64,000 bases of DNA, from NCBI RefSeq assembly GCF_030463565.1, contig NC_134662.1:682001-746000 (forward strand), written 5' to 3'. The translations under genes and the position numbers were made by a program. The notes below the pieces were generated by a model. That model saw only the letters and a program-made list of their open reading frames with translations. It had not been told where the DNA came from and did not search any database. Numbering within the stretch: position 1 is the first letter of the stretch; each line of letters starts with the position of its first letter. This stretch comes from Pelecanus crispus. Its lineage: Eukaryota > Chordata > Aves > Pelecaniformes > Pelecanidae. Shown in pieces: positions 1 to 13,240 of the stretch.

Positions 1-1689
1 CAAATCCTTTGGAAGTCAGTGGGAGTTTTTCATTGACATCAGTGGGCTTTGGATCAGACCCAGAAAAGCTGGCTTTATGAATACAGACGCTGCAGGTCAA
101 GCACTGTTTTAAGTTGGTTTCAGTGATGCCACCCAAGGAGCTACAGGACCACTACCTGCATGTAGGAGCACTGGGGTCCCCCCAGTGGTCTATGATACGG
201 CCAGAGATTCCTGACACAATTGCAACTCCAGGGCCCTACCACATCCTGCAAATATATTCATGATACATTTGCCCAGATACTAATCTGTTCGTGGCAACCT
301 GGCTACTGGAGCAGAAACTTTTTCAAGCCATCAGTCTGCTACGACCTTGTGTATTGCTTGATCGGAACGGAGCACGTGGACTAGAATGCGTAAGCGAGAA
401 AACTGTAACAAGTCACTGTATTTATTTTAAAATTGTTAACATTTCTGTATGCACAGGTATTTATAACCATGCTTATCATAACCCTGTGCTGACTACAGCT
501 TTAGAAAAGTCTGGAAATAAAGAGCTGATGGACAGCATTTTAGTAAGATGAGAGCAGTCTTAAGTGCTCCAAGAATGCATTATAGCACACTGGCAAACAA
601 TAATAGCACACACGATCTCTAGTCCCAAGACTTGAAAGCAAGAATGATGGGGTGGAATTTTTTTTGCCCTATGTAACACAGGAGGACAGAACAGATCATC
701 TTAAGGATTTTTCTCTGGCCTTCAAATCTATACAGCTGTACTGCAGTGATTCCAAAGCTGTGGTCCACAGTATTAGCTCTTTCGCCTTGTTTTGACTGAA
801 ATAGTATGTAGTACTTTAACCACTGTTTTTCCATATAAAGAACATCTGCAATTTTCTGAAGGACCTTTTTTTTTTCCTTTTTTTCTTCACTTGTGAAGAA
901 AACATTGGGTTAAACTAAACGCATTCATTGCTGTCAAAAGATGAAATGTGGAACTGCAGAAATGGGTTCCAGCATCACCCACTCAAGTGTTTATAGGCTG
1001 CTATATGTCCTGCTCGATGCATGATGTTTGGATTTTAGAATGTAATTGTGTGTGCATGCATTCATACAGGTATTTAAAATGTATTTTTACACAAGTGATA
1101 GAGCAGGTGCTCGGGCATGAAATTAGCAGATTTGTTGTAAAGAGCTTTAGGAGAGTAACGGAGGTAAAAGAAGAGGTTCCAGGCAAAAGAAAAGGGGGGA
1201 GCGTGCACGACAAGCAAAGGAGCAGAAGCTGGTTCAGCGGGGCAGTGGTAGGATGGCTGAAGGCTGTCTTCCATGAGACTGCAATGGGAGCAAGGGTCTT
1301 GTGATGAAGCTTCACCTTCTTTACCTTTTTGCTTGCACTCGCGAGAGGTGCATACAAAATAACCATTAGGCTAGTTCATTAGCATTTCATTCTCACTTTG
1401 GCAGCGCAAAATGGCACCGTGCAATGGCAGCGTTACCTGGCAGTGCCAACGACAGAAAATCGGGTCTTTGGTGGCGTTCTGCCGGGACTCCATCCGTATC
1501 AGGGCTGCCATGTCCTTCGTGTCACCTCACGCACGTCCTAGCACGGCTGTCCCTTCCTTCCCGGAGCCATTCGCACCCTCTGGGGAAGGCGAACAGGCCA
1601 AGTGTTCCTTTAATGTCGTGACACGCTTCCTGCATGCCCCATCGCTCCTGGCAGGGCTCAGACAGGGTGAGGCACTCCGGGGCCACCAG
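1..1689. other. Upstream non-coding sequence, no gene seen
   Basis: I see no exon-like or conserved coding signal here on either strand. Open frames are short and of ordinary intergenic composition. A poly-T/pyrimidine stretch lies near 868-890. In human the gene next to CERS4 on this side is FBN3, but nothing here resembles a cysteine-rich fibrillin exon. Confidence 0.5.
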
Positions 1690-2650
1690 CACCTGCCTGT
1701 CCTGCCAAAGCCCCTCCCGCGCCCCGGCCCCAGCAGGCCCGGGTGCCCCCGCTTCTGGCCCGCCGGCTTTGGGTGCCCACCAAAGCCCTCCCGCCGGAGG
1801 GAGACCCGCTCCGGGGGGCCGCAGGGCCCTCAGCGCCCTCAGCTCAGGGCTCTCCCCGCCGCGCCGAGGCCTTTCCGCGGCGGCCGCCCTGAGGCCGGGG
1901 GCCCGGGCGGGAAGGCGGCGGGCAGGGCTGGCCCAGGAGAGGAGAGGCCCGGCCCGGCCCGGCCCGGCCCGGCCGGCGGCGGGGGGGAGCAGAGCAGCGC
2001 CCGGGCCGGCCCCGCCCCGCGGCCGCCGCCTCCTCGCTCCGCCCGGGGCGCGCAGAGGCGGGACGCGGCGCGGGGCTCCGCGGAGAGCGGGGCGGCGCCG
2101 CCCCGGCGGGGGAGTCCGGGGGCGAGCGGGCAGCCGGCGGCGGGGGAAGTAAGGGCGGGAGCCCGTGGGGCTGGCGGTGCCGGGAGGGAACGGGGGGGAG
2201 TCCGGGGGCGCCGGCGGGGCGGGGGCTGCCCGAGAGGCTGACGGGGGAGCGGGCAGCGCCCGGGAGGTGACGGGGAGGCGGCGGGGCCCGAGCAGGGAGC
2301 GGGTGGCGGCGCCGGGGGCTGGCGGCGCCGGGGGCTGGCGGCCCCGGGGCCTTGCGGCGCCGGGGCCGGGGCTGGGAGCGCTGCCGAGGGGCACGGCGTC
2401 CCGCTCGGTCTGCAGAAACCGCGGCGGAAAGGGGGATGTCGGGGAGGGCTCCTCCCGCCGGTCCCGCCCCGGCGGAGATGTCCTGAGGGAAGAGCTGCGA
2501 GGAGCCGGCTCCCGCCTGCCGAGGGGCCCCGGCGCGGCGGGAAGGGGCCGGGCGGGCTCCTGTTGGCTGCGGCAGCCGGGAGGGGGGAAAATCCTGGCGC
2601 AGCGCTCTCGGAAGAGTTTCCGCGGCGCTGGTACAGCGCAGCCAGATTGT
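1690..2650. promoter_or_regulatory. CpG island, candidate CERS4 promoter and leader exon
   Basis: About 950 bases are extremely rich in G+C with dense CpG, in sharp contrast to the A/T-rich DNA on both sides. The island contains a GGCCC run near 1948-1970 and a short tandem GGCGGCGCCGGGGGCT motif near 2304-2340. CpG islands of this kind mark vertebrate promoters. The nearest plus-strand gene is CERS4, whose ATG is one base downstream of a splice acceptor at 24,283, so a non-coding first exon must exist upstream and this is the only visible candidate. A donor-like GAA|GTAAGG occurs at 2149. It could also be bidirectional. The long open frames across it are a by-product of the composition. Confidence 0.6.
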
Positions 2651-5600
2651 ATGAAATCAATACAGAAATAAAGGTTTATATTGAGCTGTCTTTGCGGCGA
2701 GGAAGGTCAGAGCAGGCGGCCGTAGCGGTACTTTTTGAGAAGCCATTCTGTCCTCCCGTGGGTAGCTCTTAGTTGAGTCTTCAGTACTTCACTCTTAACC
2801 CTTTGCATGAAAAATGATGAAATTGAGAGAAGATTTTCTTGCTGGTAGTGAGAACTGTTCCCAGAGAAAAGGCTGGCAAAGCTGGCCACGAGGCTGGAAG
2901 AATATGTTTGTGATTATGGTTATTTTTTAAAGAATTTGTGTAATGGACAAAATTCAAATAATATAAGGACAAAAAAAAATCATCTTAGGTTAAAGTTGCC
3001 AAAAAACCCAAACCAAATGCTTGATGGCAAACTCCACTTCTGGAATCATTTAAAGCCAGATCGGATGTAGGTTTTATGAAGCATTGGCAGTTGAGCAAGA
3101 CTTAAATCAGGTATCAGAGCATGAGGTGAGTGTTTCCAGGATAGATAGTGATGCTTACTTAATGTGAAGTCAGACATCTGAATTTTAGCTAGCCAGATCT
3201 GAAAATGCTTACTTATTTATCTGCATTGTTTATCAGCGTCTAAAGGTAATTCCTTGTTTTGCAAGTGTAATGTGAAGTTTTATGAGATAAGTTTTGCAAA
3301 TTCAGATGGAAGGTGTGTTTGAGAGGACAAATGTGATGCTTGTCCTCCAAAGGAGCCAATCTCTCATCTGGCCAACAGGGACAATTGGTTGTGAGATGTG
3401 GGACTGTGCTGGTGATTGATGTATTTGCAAGCTCCCGTTTATCAAGATAGTCAGGAGACTTAGAGACTTAAAAATGCAGGGGAGCTTTTTCCCCGTTTCT
3501 GCTTTTTTTTTTTTTAAAGAAAAGGAAAAAGCTTTTATGTTGTTAACCTATGGTTGTATGTTGGAAGATAACGGACTTTGTGAGGTGCTTGTGTTCAGAC
3601 CAGCAAAGAAGCTGGCAAAATTTAAAAGTGCATCTGATGTTAAACCAAAAGTGCTTTTTACCTAGAATCAGTGCTGCTGAGTGAGGAATACCTGTTCTGG
3701 GTTATTAGCTGTTACAAACTCCTGATATTCATATAAAATATTAGTTTTCTTAATCTAATTCCTGTCTTGTGTTAGAGCTATATTAAGGACATAAAGCAGA
3801 GAGTAGAGGTTTCTCAGCTTGATAGCTGCTTCCAGACAGGAAGGAGAACAAATACCTGCAATGAAAAATTATTATTAGGTTGTCCTTCTGCTATAGTCCA
3901 CCTAAATCCACAGAAACAAGATTTATTTTTGCAGTTTGTCACACAGGTAATTTAGAGAAACTCAGCTTCTCTGTTCATGTGTGGCAAAGACTAGATTCCT
4001 GCTGCCAACTCTACAGGCTGTGCTTGAGACACTAATGCTATATTTTATCTCTAATCAAAATAAAAATGTCTCTTCTGAGTTGGTGCCCTTTTCCCATGTT
4101 CTTAGACAGTGTCTGGGGAGACCCTACTCTACCAAGAAAGGGAGATGAATGGTGGTGCTTGGGGATGTCTAAATTATCAGTTCTTACCTCCGAAGTCTAC
4201 CTGGGGACACTGATCTGTCTGAACTCCGAAGCCCTGAAGTTGTGTGCTTGTGCAGACATCATCACAGACTTAAAAGTTCCGTTTTCTAGTATGCACTTTT
4301 TGGGCAGAAACAGAGCTAAAGAAGGCTTCTTTTAAAAACTTCTCCACTTGAGGGAGTTCCTTTTCTTCTCTTCATGAGGTCACCAGCTTGATGGAAAGCA
4401 TTTTCATTGTGGTTTTTGAAGGCTACTTATGGTTTTCTGACATCCTTTTGAGTGCAGAACTTAAATGGTACCTGGTCTGAAGGAGAGTACGCGCTCTGAA
4501 GAGTCAATATCACAACAACAGCCAATTTTTATGGACCTAGCAGTGTCCAGTAAACACAAAAACAACTCCATAAGTCATTCCTGCAATTGCGAATTTTTCT
4601 GAAAGGCAGCTGATGAGTATCTTTGATCCCAAGAGGGCTCAAGAAGCAAAAAGGTGTCAGGAAAGTCTGATTGCTTTCTGTCCTTTGAGATATATATCAG
4701 GAAAATTAATATTGTTTTTCTAAATTTTTATTCTGTGTTATAACACCAGCTTCTGTAATATTCTAAACACTTCCCTGCAGAGCTTTTTGGGAAAAAATTG
4801 CTTTCAGGCCAAATTCTTGTTTTCTGAAATGTTTATGGCAGAGAAAAATGCTTCACAGGCCAGGGAAGGAATGGAAAGCCTCTGTAGATCATGCATTTTA
4901 GCATTCTCTGATTCTAGGAAGCTGCATATATGGGCTCAATACACAAAAATCAAACTGCAAACTGGTTATTTCTACTTGTGAATAGTGCTTATGGTAAATG
5001 AGTGTTTAGTCAATACAGCTGCAGGTGGTAAGGCTATGGCCATCTAGGAATACTTCTAAGCTTTGCCTCGTTTTCTTCCAAGGTAGTTACAACCATGGGA
5101 CTTCTCTTTCTGGAGAGCACCGCACACAGAACTAGTATAAAAGAATATGGTTTGTGACCACTGCTTGCAGCAGATCAAGTGATCTAACATCCTTTCTGTA
5201 GCAGCTGGGTTGCCACGTATCCAGGTTATGATGATTTGTCAAGACTTTGGAAGCAGTCGTTGTTTTAAATGAGTGATCTCTCAGGGAATCTTCAGATCTT
5301 AATTCATAGCCAATTTCTCTGCAAGAGAGTGAAGCGCAGCTAGAATGTTATTGTACACTACTTTTTCAGGTCTAAGATGAGTAGGGGAAAGTTTTATAAG
5401 CTTGCTATTCACCCTTAAGAGAAATACGGGAGAAACACAGGCACAGAGTGTTTTACGTGATATGATGCTGAGTGTCCCTGCAAGTTAGTTGCGTATGTAC
5501 ACTCAGAAATTGCTTTGGGCTGCATATATAATATATTTAGGCTTAATTTTGTGGTTTGGGGTTGGTTTTTTTCAGGTTCCTTTTGCAGAGACCAGTAAGG

Positions 5601-8600
5601 ACTTGATGACATGAATCCAAATATTTCCAGGTATGGTATAGCAGTTGGACATTTGGAGCTCAGTGGAGGCATTTTCTGCAACGGTATGGTTTGATTAGCT
5701 TGAGATGCATTTCAGTAGAGAGAGGAAGTAACCCCTTTGCCTGCCCCAAGCTACTTGTGCTTTTCTCTCATACCTTGCATTAAGCCTGCACAAATGATTT
5801 TGAAGCTAGGTAGTGAATTGCACTGAGGAACCAGCATGGGGTAAAACCAACCCCAAGTAAAAAGAAAAAAAGTTTTAAGTTTTAACCCAAATCTTTTTTT
5901 CAGCCTGGTTCTCTGTGAAGCCTCACAAATTCTTGTATTGAGTACGGGGAGGTAGTGGCAGTGAAGTGGGAATGCTGGTCAGGAACTGGTAGAGGCCAGG
6001 GTCTAGTCTTTGATGGCAGTGTTGGTTTACACTGGCTCTAAGTTGTAATGAACCTGTGTCAGCAGAGGAACCTTTTCACACTGGAAGAGCAGCAGTTTCA
6101 TTTTAAGGATTGTAGTGGATCTCTCCACCCATTGACATAATCTTAAAGGAAACACTCCTGTCTCTTCCCTTGCTGTGGTCGCCTGTGCTACAGTCTTTGG
6201 CTTTGTTCAGGTGAAAGCCAACTTACAAGAAATGAGATTATAGAATCTCAAAGCACTAACATCCAAAAGTCCAAACAAATAGTCCATCTTGATTTTCCGT
6301 GCTGTGGGCTGTAACTAACATGTAGTTGTTCTCTGAAATGCTGAAAATTGCATCTGTATCTCACAGCAGTATCTGGAAAATCACATTTTTTTTTAATTTG
6401 GACACTTTGGATGCATCTAAACAATGCTATAACATAACAGGTACACACTAAAATCCAATGTAAAGAGGGGAGTGCAGTTTTGAACGGACTCTAGTTATGA
6501 ATTGTGAGCCTGTTAATAAGAAATAAAGTGTAATAAGATTTCCAGGGTCAGGATTGCTTACTGTGTTCTGTGTTTTATCTCCTGCTCGTATTTCTAATGT
6601 CTGTTCCAGATTTCTTCCCCATAGGAGAAAACCCGTGCTTTCACCTAAAGGGAAAGGGGAAGCCAAGAGTCTTTATCTGATATAAGAACTTACTTAAAAA
6701 TAGATTGCTTTTTAAGAAGCCAAAATCGTGTAATTGTTTCCTACTAGTAAAATTAATTATCCTCATTCTAGTTAATATTAGTAGAGTAATTGAACACTTC
6801 AGTGGAATATGTCACGGGTTTAGAATTTATACCACCTTCATTGTAGTACAACACACTGCAGGTTGTGTTGTAAAAGCACCAGCTAACAGAGTCTCTAGAC
6901 CTGGAGTACATCTGATAAAGAGGTGTATAGGAAACTCTGCCCAGAGCTGGGGCACTGCATCCTTGCCCAGCAGGGTATAAAGCCCCAGCATACACAGTGC
7001 AGGTTCTTGTTTCGTTATGTTGGGGAGATCAGTTCCAGGAGCTATTACCCAGCCTGGACTGACGTCTGGTGCAAAGCTACCATTAAAGGGCTGAGGTGTG
7101 CAAAGCATTGCTCTCCACCAGTTGCATCCTTGTCATCAAAGGAATAAGACCGAGCTACTCTCCTTGGTCCTGCTATGCGCTCATGATGTGACTCGGTGGT
7201 GGTCCTGGTCTTGCACACGGACCTTCTAGCTGTAGGCTGTTTTCCACAGATTGCTGAAATATATTACAAGTCTTTGTTCCATGTCTTGACCACCCTCCTC
7301 TTTCAAATAAAGGCTTTTGTTTTACTGTGGTCTCTATCGTATGCATGTATTAACCTTTAGTATATCTGTATTGAAGGTTTAATATTTAATTCCACTGGCA
7401 TTCCATGACAGGTTCTTCTTAAGTAAAGATGTCGTCATTCTCCTAGTTTTGAAAATCCACTGAAGGCTGTTCATTCTGTTGGGGGTAATTTTTGTGGTGT
7501 ATTCATGTTTACTGAGGAGTACACCTTAGCATGTTTGTCCATAATTACACAATGATGTCAAGAATCCAGTGCACGTTCCCCACTCCTTTTTCCAATGTGC
7601 TTAAGTTTTAATTAATTCAAGAGTAGCTTTCATTTGAAAAAATAGGAAATATGCTCAAAGAGGACCAATTGCAGTAATTCCCTTATCTTCAAGATTGATT
7701 CAGCTTTTACCAAAATTGGTTTTGATAACATCTAGTTTCTTTGTTTTAAAAGTCAGTTTCAAAAATCAAGAAATTCTTCAAATATTTTGCTTTGTGAGGT
7801 TGTTGCATAGATGGCCACAGGCGCAGGTATGGCATATGCCTTCCAACCCAACAAGTGCCAAGGCTTTGAATCACAATAGATAAGGCAAAAAAAGAAAAAT
7901 CTTGAAAGAGGTAAACTACAGGCTGTGTTCAGGTTACTTTTTTTGTAATAAGCAGTGTTATTTTTACTCCTGGGGTACTATCAGAGCTTTCTGGGCAACT
8001 GCTTCCTTACTGTTCATCTGTCTGTCTTCATACATATGTGAAAGATGGCCTCCTTCTGGAGGATTTGAAAGATGTTATGTCAGAGTTTGTGTTTAATGTT
8101 TTCAGAGAAAAGATCAGAGGAATTTTTCCGTTCAGAGATGATGCTGAAGTAAAAGCATGAAGGCAGAATTCCCAAAATAATAATTTCTATGTGATTTTTC
8201 TTGTAAAGTTATTTGTGGTGAATCGAAGCAAGGAGAAAGTGACCCTTAGTATCTGTATTTTAAAAATAAACTCTGAGCTCAGCTGGCACGAATCAAGGCT
8301 GTGCTGCGAGAGCCAGAGGTGCTGACTTTGTGCAGGGGGATCCAAATGGCTGTGGCTGTCACTCTGACCTGTGCTCAGGGCTGGCATATTCCCCCTCTAC
8401 AGCTGGTGTAGGCATGATTGTCTCAGCTCAGGCAGGACAGAACAACTGGCTGCAGTGAAGATAAATTAATATATGCGTGGCAGAGGGATTGGCCCAGTGT
8501 GGAATAAATGCAGTGTTTGAGTTATCTGTCACAGTCCCCTCACGCCTGCAGCGTAACGTGGGGAATCCTCATTAGCAGAGCAGGAGGTGGAATCTGCAGC

Positions 8601-11454
8601 TTAAGGAGTGACCAGGTTAATAAGGAGAAGATCAAGAAGACCACCTAGGCTAAGCAATCTGAAACAAACGCTCTGTTTGCATTTGGCAGGCTTGCTCATT
8701 AAAATGGTCCCATTGTACGTCAAATTCAGAAACCATCCCGTAATGCCAAAATTGCTGGATAAATAACACAGTATGGTTGCAGCCTTAAGTATCATGACAA
8801 ATAATATACTGTCCTATAATGATTTGTTTATATAATAGGTAAAGCTCAGTTGGAGACAGGTGCTCTTGATGATAGATATTATTCCAGCAAAGAACAGAGA
8901 AGGACAGTGCCTGTTGAAAGAACTTGAGTTTTACATTCTGCTTTATAAGCCTTCGATATTACAGGGCTTTTAAGTTATCTGTGCTAATCAAGAATAATTC
9001 ATATTTTATTTTTTTTTAAATAACCATCATCATATGATAGATTGCATTACTAATGATTGTGAAAAGTGAGTCAATTCTTTTAATCTTGGAGGAAGGGAAA
9101 TCTTTCCATCAGTTGCTGTTTCTTTCTCAATGTTTTTCATGTGTTTTGCTTTTGCGGTAATGTTGGGAATGTAGATGTTATTCTGAGAGAAGGTTTTAAG
9201 TTTTGTGTTTTGAAATGAAAAATAATGAAAACACATACTAGTTTTAGGGGTATAAGAGTATTGTTTAAAAAAATCTTAATTTTAGACTAATTAAATTTCT
9301 TTTTTTTTTTCTAAGCTTTGGAACAGCCTGGGGAGTTTGTGGGAACAAATACCTGGGAAACTGATGGAACTGTTGATATGGAAATTCAAAGCCAGCTCAT
9401 ACAGAGTAATTAAAGCCTGTGTGTTTCCTGCACAAGGGAGGAGAACAAGGATTGTGTGAAAAGTCATGCTCCGCATCTTGTAGGTGTACTAGGTTGTAAT
9501 ATGGGATGCCTCCCTCAACTTCATGCAAACAAATTCATCCCAACTCAAAGATAAGTGCTTTTCTAATCTGTGTTGGCATTCAAGATGATCCAGTTCCACT
9601 TTGATGTTTTATCTTTGCTAGATCTGTGGCGGAGAAGTCACGGACATCTGTCCTTTTGTCTTCCTATTTTATCACAACTGATTCTCTCATTTTGACCTAA
9701 GATTAGCAGTTCAGGAGTTCAGTGCTCACTTAGCTGAATGCTCATGGTTGCTGGTGTGATGAATTAGGAAACGCGTCTTTGGGGAAATGGCCCATTTGTG
9801 GGAGAGAGAAGGATAACCATGTGCTTGACTCATTGTAGGGGTTGACTGTACATATAAGGAGCAATGGTGAAGCTTTGGACTGCAGGTAAGTAGGAACTCT
9901 AGATGAAAGTAGGGATGAAGAGCTTCTAAGGGCTGCTACAAACCGCAGAACTAAGCGCGTGGTCAGAGGTGGCAGGGGAGAAGAGGAAGAGCTCTCCTGG
10001 AAGGGAACAGAGAGGCTTGCCAGGGGTGATTCTTAGAGGACAGATTAGGAGAGGGTCATCAGACCAGAACTGTACAACTATTTAGGAATATTTATGCTTT
10101 GAAAGGGCTGAAGAATCAGGTAATGCATTGGACAATCATTGCACTGTCCCATGAGCTTATATAAAAGAGGCTTATTGAGAGCTGTGCAGTATTTTAATGT
10201 GACTTGAGTATGGCTTGGAAACTTGAACCTACTACCTGCTTTTTTATTTTTCCCAGTTTTTAAGTTAGAATTAAACTTCTTGAGGTCTGATATGTGATTG
10301 TTGAGTAACAGGGATAGTGATAATCAGTTGAAGAATTTCAGTTGGCAGTAGAAAAGATGTCTGGGGTATGTGTCATGTTTAAAGGTCTGGGCAATATTTT
10401 CTGTTTCTCCAGCGTCTGAACCTCCATGCACAGGATCTGGCCAGAAGTTGCCTTTGGAAGAGCTTTGAGGATCTCACAAAGTTAGTGTTGCTCATGCTTA
10501 AAAGTTCTGAGCCTTATTCAGCATGTGTTCTCACAGTGTGACATTCCTTTTTGTCCCTTTCTCCTTCCAAAATCTGTGAAAATGCTTCTGTTGCTGTGCA
10601 ACCTGCTTGTTGGTACAGTCTTTGCGGATAAGTAGCATTTCTGCTTAGAGGGCTTTTTGGTGGTTTTTACTGTCTGTTAACTCTGAAGGAGAAGTTCTCA
10701 CTAAGACTGCCTGACTCTTGCTTTGTTCAGTACTGATGAATTCAGAGAAAGGAGAGATGAGCAGTTCAGGTGGAAGTAAGCTCCCTCTTGATTTCTTTGT
10801 GTGATCTTCCAAGCTGAATTCTTAGCTCACTGTGGCCTGAGGCCAATAACTTAATTTTCTTCCTCAGTTCTGTCAAGGGATGTCAGCCAGTGACTGCTAT
10901 TTCTACAGCGAGACTAGAGGAAAAAATCCAAAGAAATTGCTGAGTAGCTCATTCGGATTTTGTAGGTGCCTCCTTCTTGCATTTTACATTTGTACTCTCT
11001 CAAGAAACACACACAGATCTGGGAATATGTGTCTTTATGTATTTTGTGGAGATATTCTAGCTGGTACTTTGGATGCCTCAGTCGCCTTACTTGGATACTA
11101 GTCATGTCTGATCTTCTTACTAAGATGTAGTATGGTCTGTAGTTTTTTTACACAGTGATGGTAGAACATGGTGTTCTTGTGCCTTACCAAAAAAATCAGC
11201 ATGTGGTCTCCAGTGGTTTTTTGTTGAAAACTTTTGTTTGCAGGGTTAGCATTCAGTAGCAGAATAGTGATATTTCCCAAGTGTCAGGACAATGAGGTTT
11301 ATGTTACCTCACCCTGCCCTGGAAGTAATAAAGGAATGTTACTTCATTTAATAGTATAGCCATGGGGTAAGCACCAGACAGAGCCCACAAAGGTCTTCAG
11401 TTTTTGTCTGCGCTGCTCTTTGCATTGGTAACTTAACACAGCACTTTATCACCT
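2651..11454. other. Probable first intron of CERS4, mostly unique non-coding DNA
   Basis: No exon, RNA gene or recent CR1 is recognisable. The composition is moderately A/T rich with poly-T/A tracts. A possible old LTR (TATAAA at 6976 and AATAAA at 7306) is listed as a tentative finding only. Whether this is intronic depends on the CpG island at 1.7-2.6 kb being the CERS4 promoter. Confidence 0.4.
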
Positions 11455-12450
11455 GATGAGATGCATCAATGGGTCCCGAGGGAACTGGCGGATGAAGTTG
11501 CTAAGCCACTATTGATTATATTTGAGAAGCTGTGGCAGTACGGTGAAGTTCCCACTGACTGGAAAAGGGAAAACATAACCCCCATTTTTAAAAAGGAAAA
11601 AAAGGAAGACCTGTAGTTCCCTACAGGCCAGTCAGTCTCACTTCTGTGCCTGGCAAAGTCATGGAGCAGATCCTCCTGGAAACTATGCTGAGGCACATGG
11701 AAAATAAGGAGGTGATTGGTGACAGCCAACACAGCTTCACTAAGGGCAAATCCTGCCTGATAAATTTGGTGGCCTTCTACAACGGGGTTACAGCTTTGGT
11801 GAATAAGGGAAGGGCAACTGACATCATCTACCTGGACTTGTACAAAGCATTTGACACTGTCCCACACGACATCCTTGTCTCTGAATTGGGGAGACATGGA
11901 TTTGATGGATGGACCACTCGGTGGATAAGGAATTGGCTGGATGGTTGCCCTCAAAGAGCGGCAGTCAATGGCTCGATGTCCAAGTGGATACTGGTGACAA
12001 GTGGCGTTCCTCAGGGGTCGGTATTGGGACCGGCGCTGTTTAACATCTTTGTTAGTGACATGGACAGTGGGATTGAATGCACCCTCAGCAAGTTTGCAGA
12101 CAACACCGAGCTGTGTGGTGCAGTCAACACACTGGAAGAAAGGGACAGTGACAGGCTTGAGAGGTGGGCCCATGTGAGCCTCATGAAGTTCAGAAAGGCC
12201 AAGTGCAAGGTCCTGCACATGGGTTAGGGCAATCCCAAGCACAAATACAGGCTGGGTGGCAAATGGATTGAGAGCAGCCCTGAGGAGAAGGACTTGGGGG
12301 TGTTAGTTGATGAGAAGCTCAGCATTGACCCAGCAATGTATGCTTGCAGCCCATGGCAGGGGGGTTGGAACTAGATAATCTTTAGATTAGATAATCTTTA
12401 AGGTTCCTTCCAGCCCATTCCATTCTATGATTCTATGATTGTATGATTTT
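11455..12450 (+). mobile_element. CR1 LINE, 5'-truncated and internally deleted
   Basis: The plus strand encodes part of a CR1 reverse transcriptase (11,646-12,227). Motifs visible include the finger/palm region with [29 protein letters not shown] and FADNTE at the catalytic box. The usual FADD active site is mutated to FADN, so this copy is dead. After about 12,350 the sequence jumps from the mid-ORF2 CTTGCAGCCC region directly to the CR1 3' end (GGGGGGTTGGAACTAGAT, then the ATTCTATGATT tail), so several hundred bases of ORF2 are deleted. The 5' end is truncated, as is usual for CR1. Confidence 0.93.
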
Positions 12451-12799
12451 TGAGACTAGTTTGACAACGGGTGCTGCAGTTCAACACAGGTTTCTTCAGC
12501 CTTAGTAGGGAAGCATCTCCAGGTTCCTGGAGGAGGAGTATGTAAGAAACAGCTGTGATATTTCAAAATGTGCATGTAAGTTCTTGGGTTTTTCTTAAAT
12601 TTCAGGAGGGTAGGTTTTGGCTTGTTCAGGGATCTGCTTGGCAGGATGTCATGGGAGACTGTCTTGGCAGGCAAAGGGGCCCAGACAGCTGGTTGATCTT
12701 CCAGGACATCCTCCTCCAAGCACAAGTGTAGTACATCCCAACATGCAAGAAGGCAAGCAAAAATGGTAGGAGGCCAGCAGGGATGAACATGGAACTGTT

Positions 12800-13240
12800 G
12801 ATTAAGCTCAAACACAGAATGCAAGTATCAGGAAGGTGGAAGTGGGGATGGGTGGCCAGGAGGAATATAGAAGTGTTGCCTGAGCGTACAAGAATGGAGA
12901 TAGGAAAGCCAAAACTCAGCTGGAGTGAGGGATGTGAAGGGCAACCAGAAAGGCTTCTGTAAGTACATTGATAGCAAGAGGAAGGCTAAGAAAAATTTGG
13001 ACCCACTGCTCTGAGTACCTCCTGACCAAAGGCATGGTGAAGCCAGAGGTACTCGGTGCCTTTTCTGGCCTTGTTTTTAACTGGTTAAACCAGTACTTGT
13101 TTTTTACTGAGTAAAAACAAGGAGTTGTACTCATCCCCCTCAGTGAGGGATGATCGAGTGAGAAGAGCTGTCTGATTTGCATTCTGATGTGGATGAGTGA
13201 CATCAGCCTGAAACCTGTGCTGTCAGTCATACCTGGCAGA
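12800..13240 (+). mobile_element. Degenerate CR1 fragment (pre-RT region of ORF2)
   Basis: The stretch around 12,925-13,060 (GATGTGAAGGGCAACCAGAAAGGCTTC, then AGGAAGGCTAAG and CCACTGCT) matches the segment of CR1 ORF2 that precedes the RT domain. No frame stays open. It lies downstream of a CR1 3' end and is upstream in element coordinates, so it is a separate and older insertion. Both ends are approximate. Confidence 0.5.

Noticed and set aside
1411-2660. Several overlapping open frames of 170-290 residues on both strands, rich in Pro, Ala, Gly and Arg
   Set aside because: They follow from CpG-island composition, which lacks stop codons; no domain and no Met-initiated conserved protein is recognisable.
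11466-12242. 258-residue minus-strand open frame
   Set aside because: It is antisense to the CR1 reverse transcriptase; the sense frame has the RT motifs.
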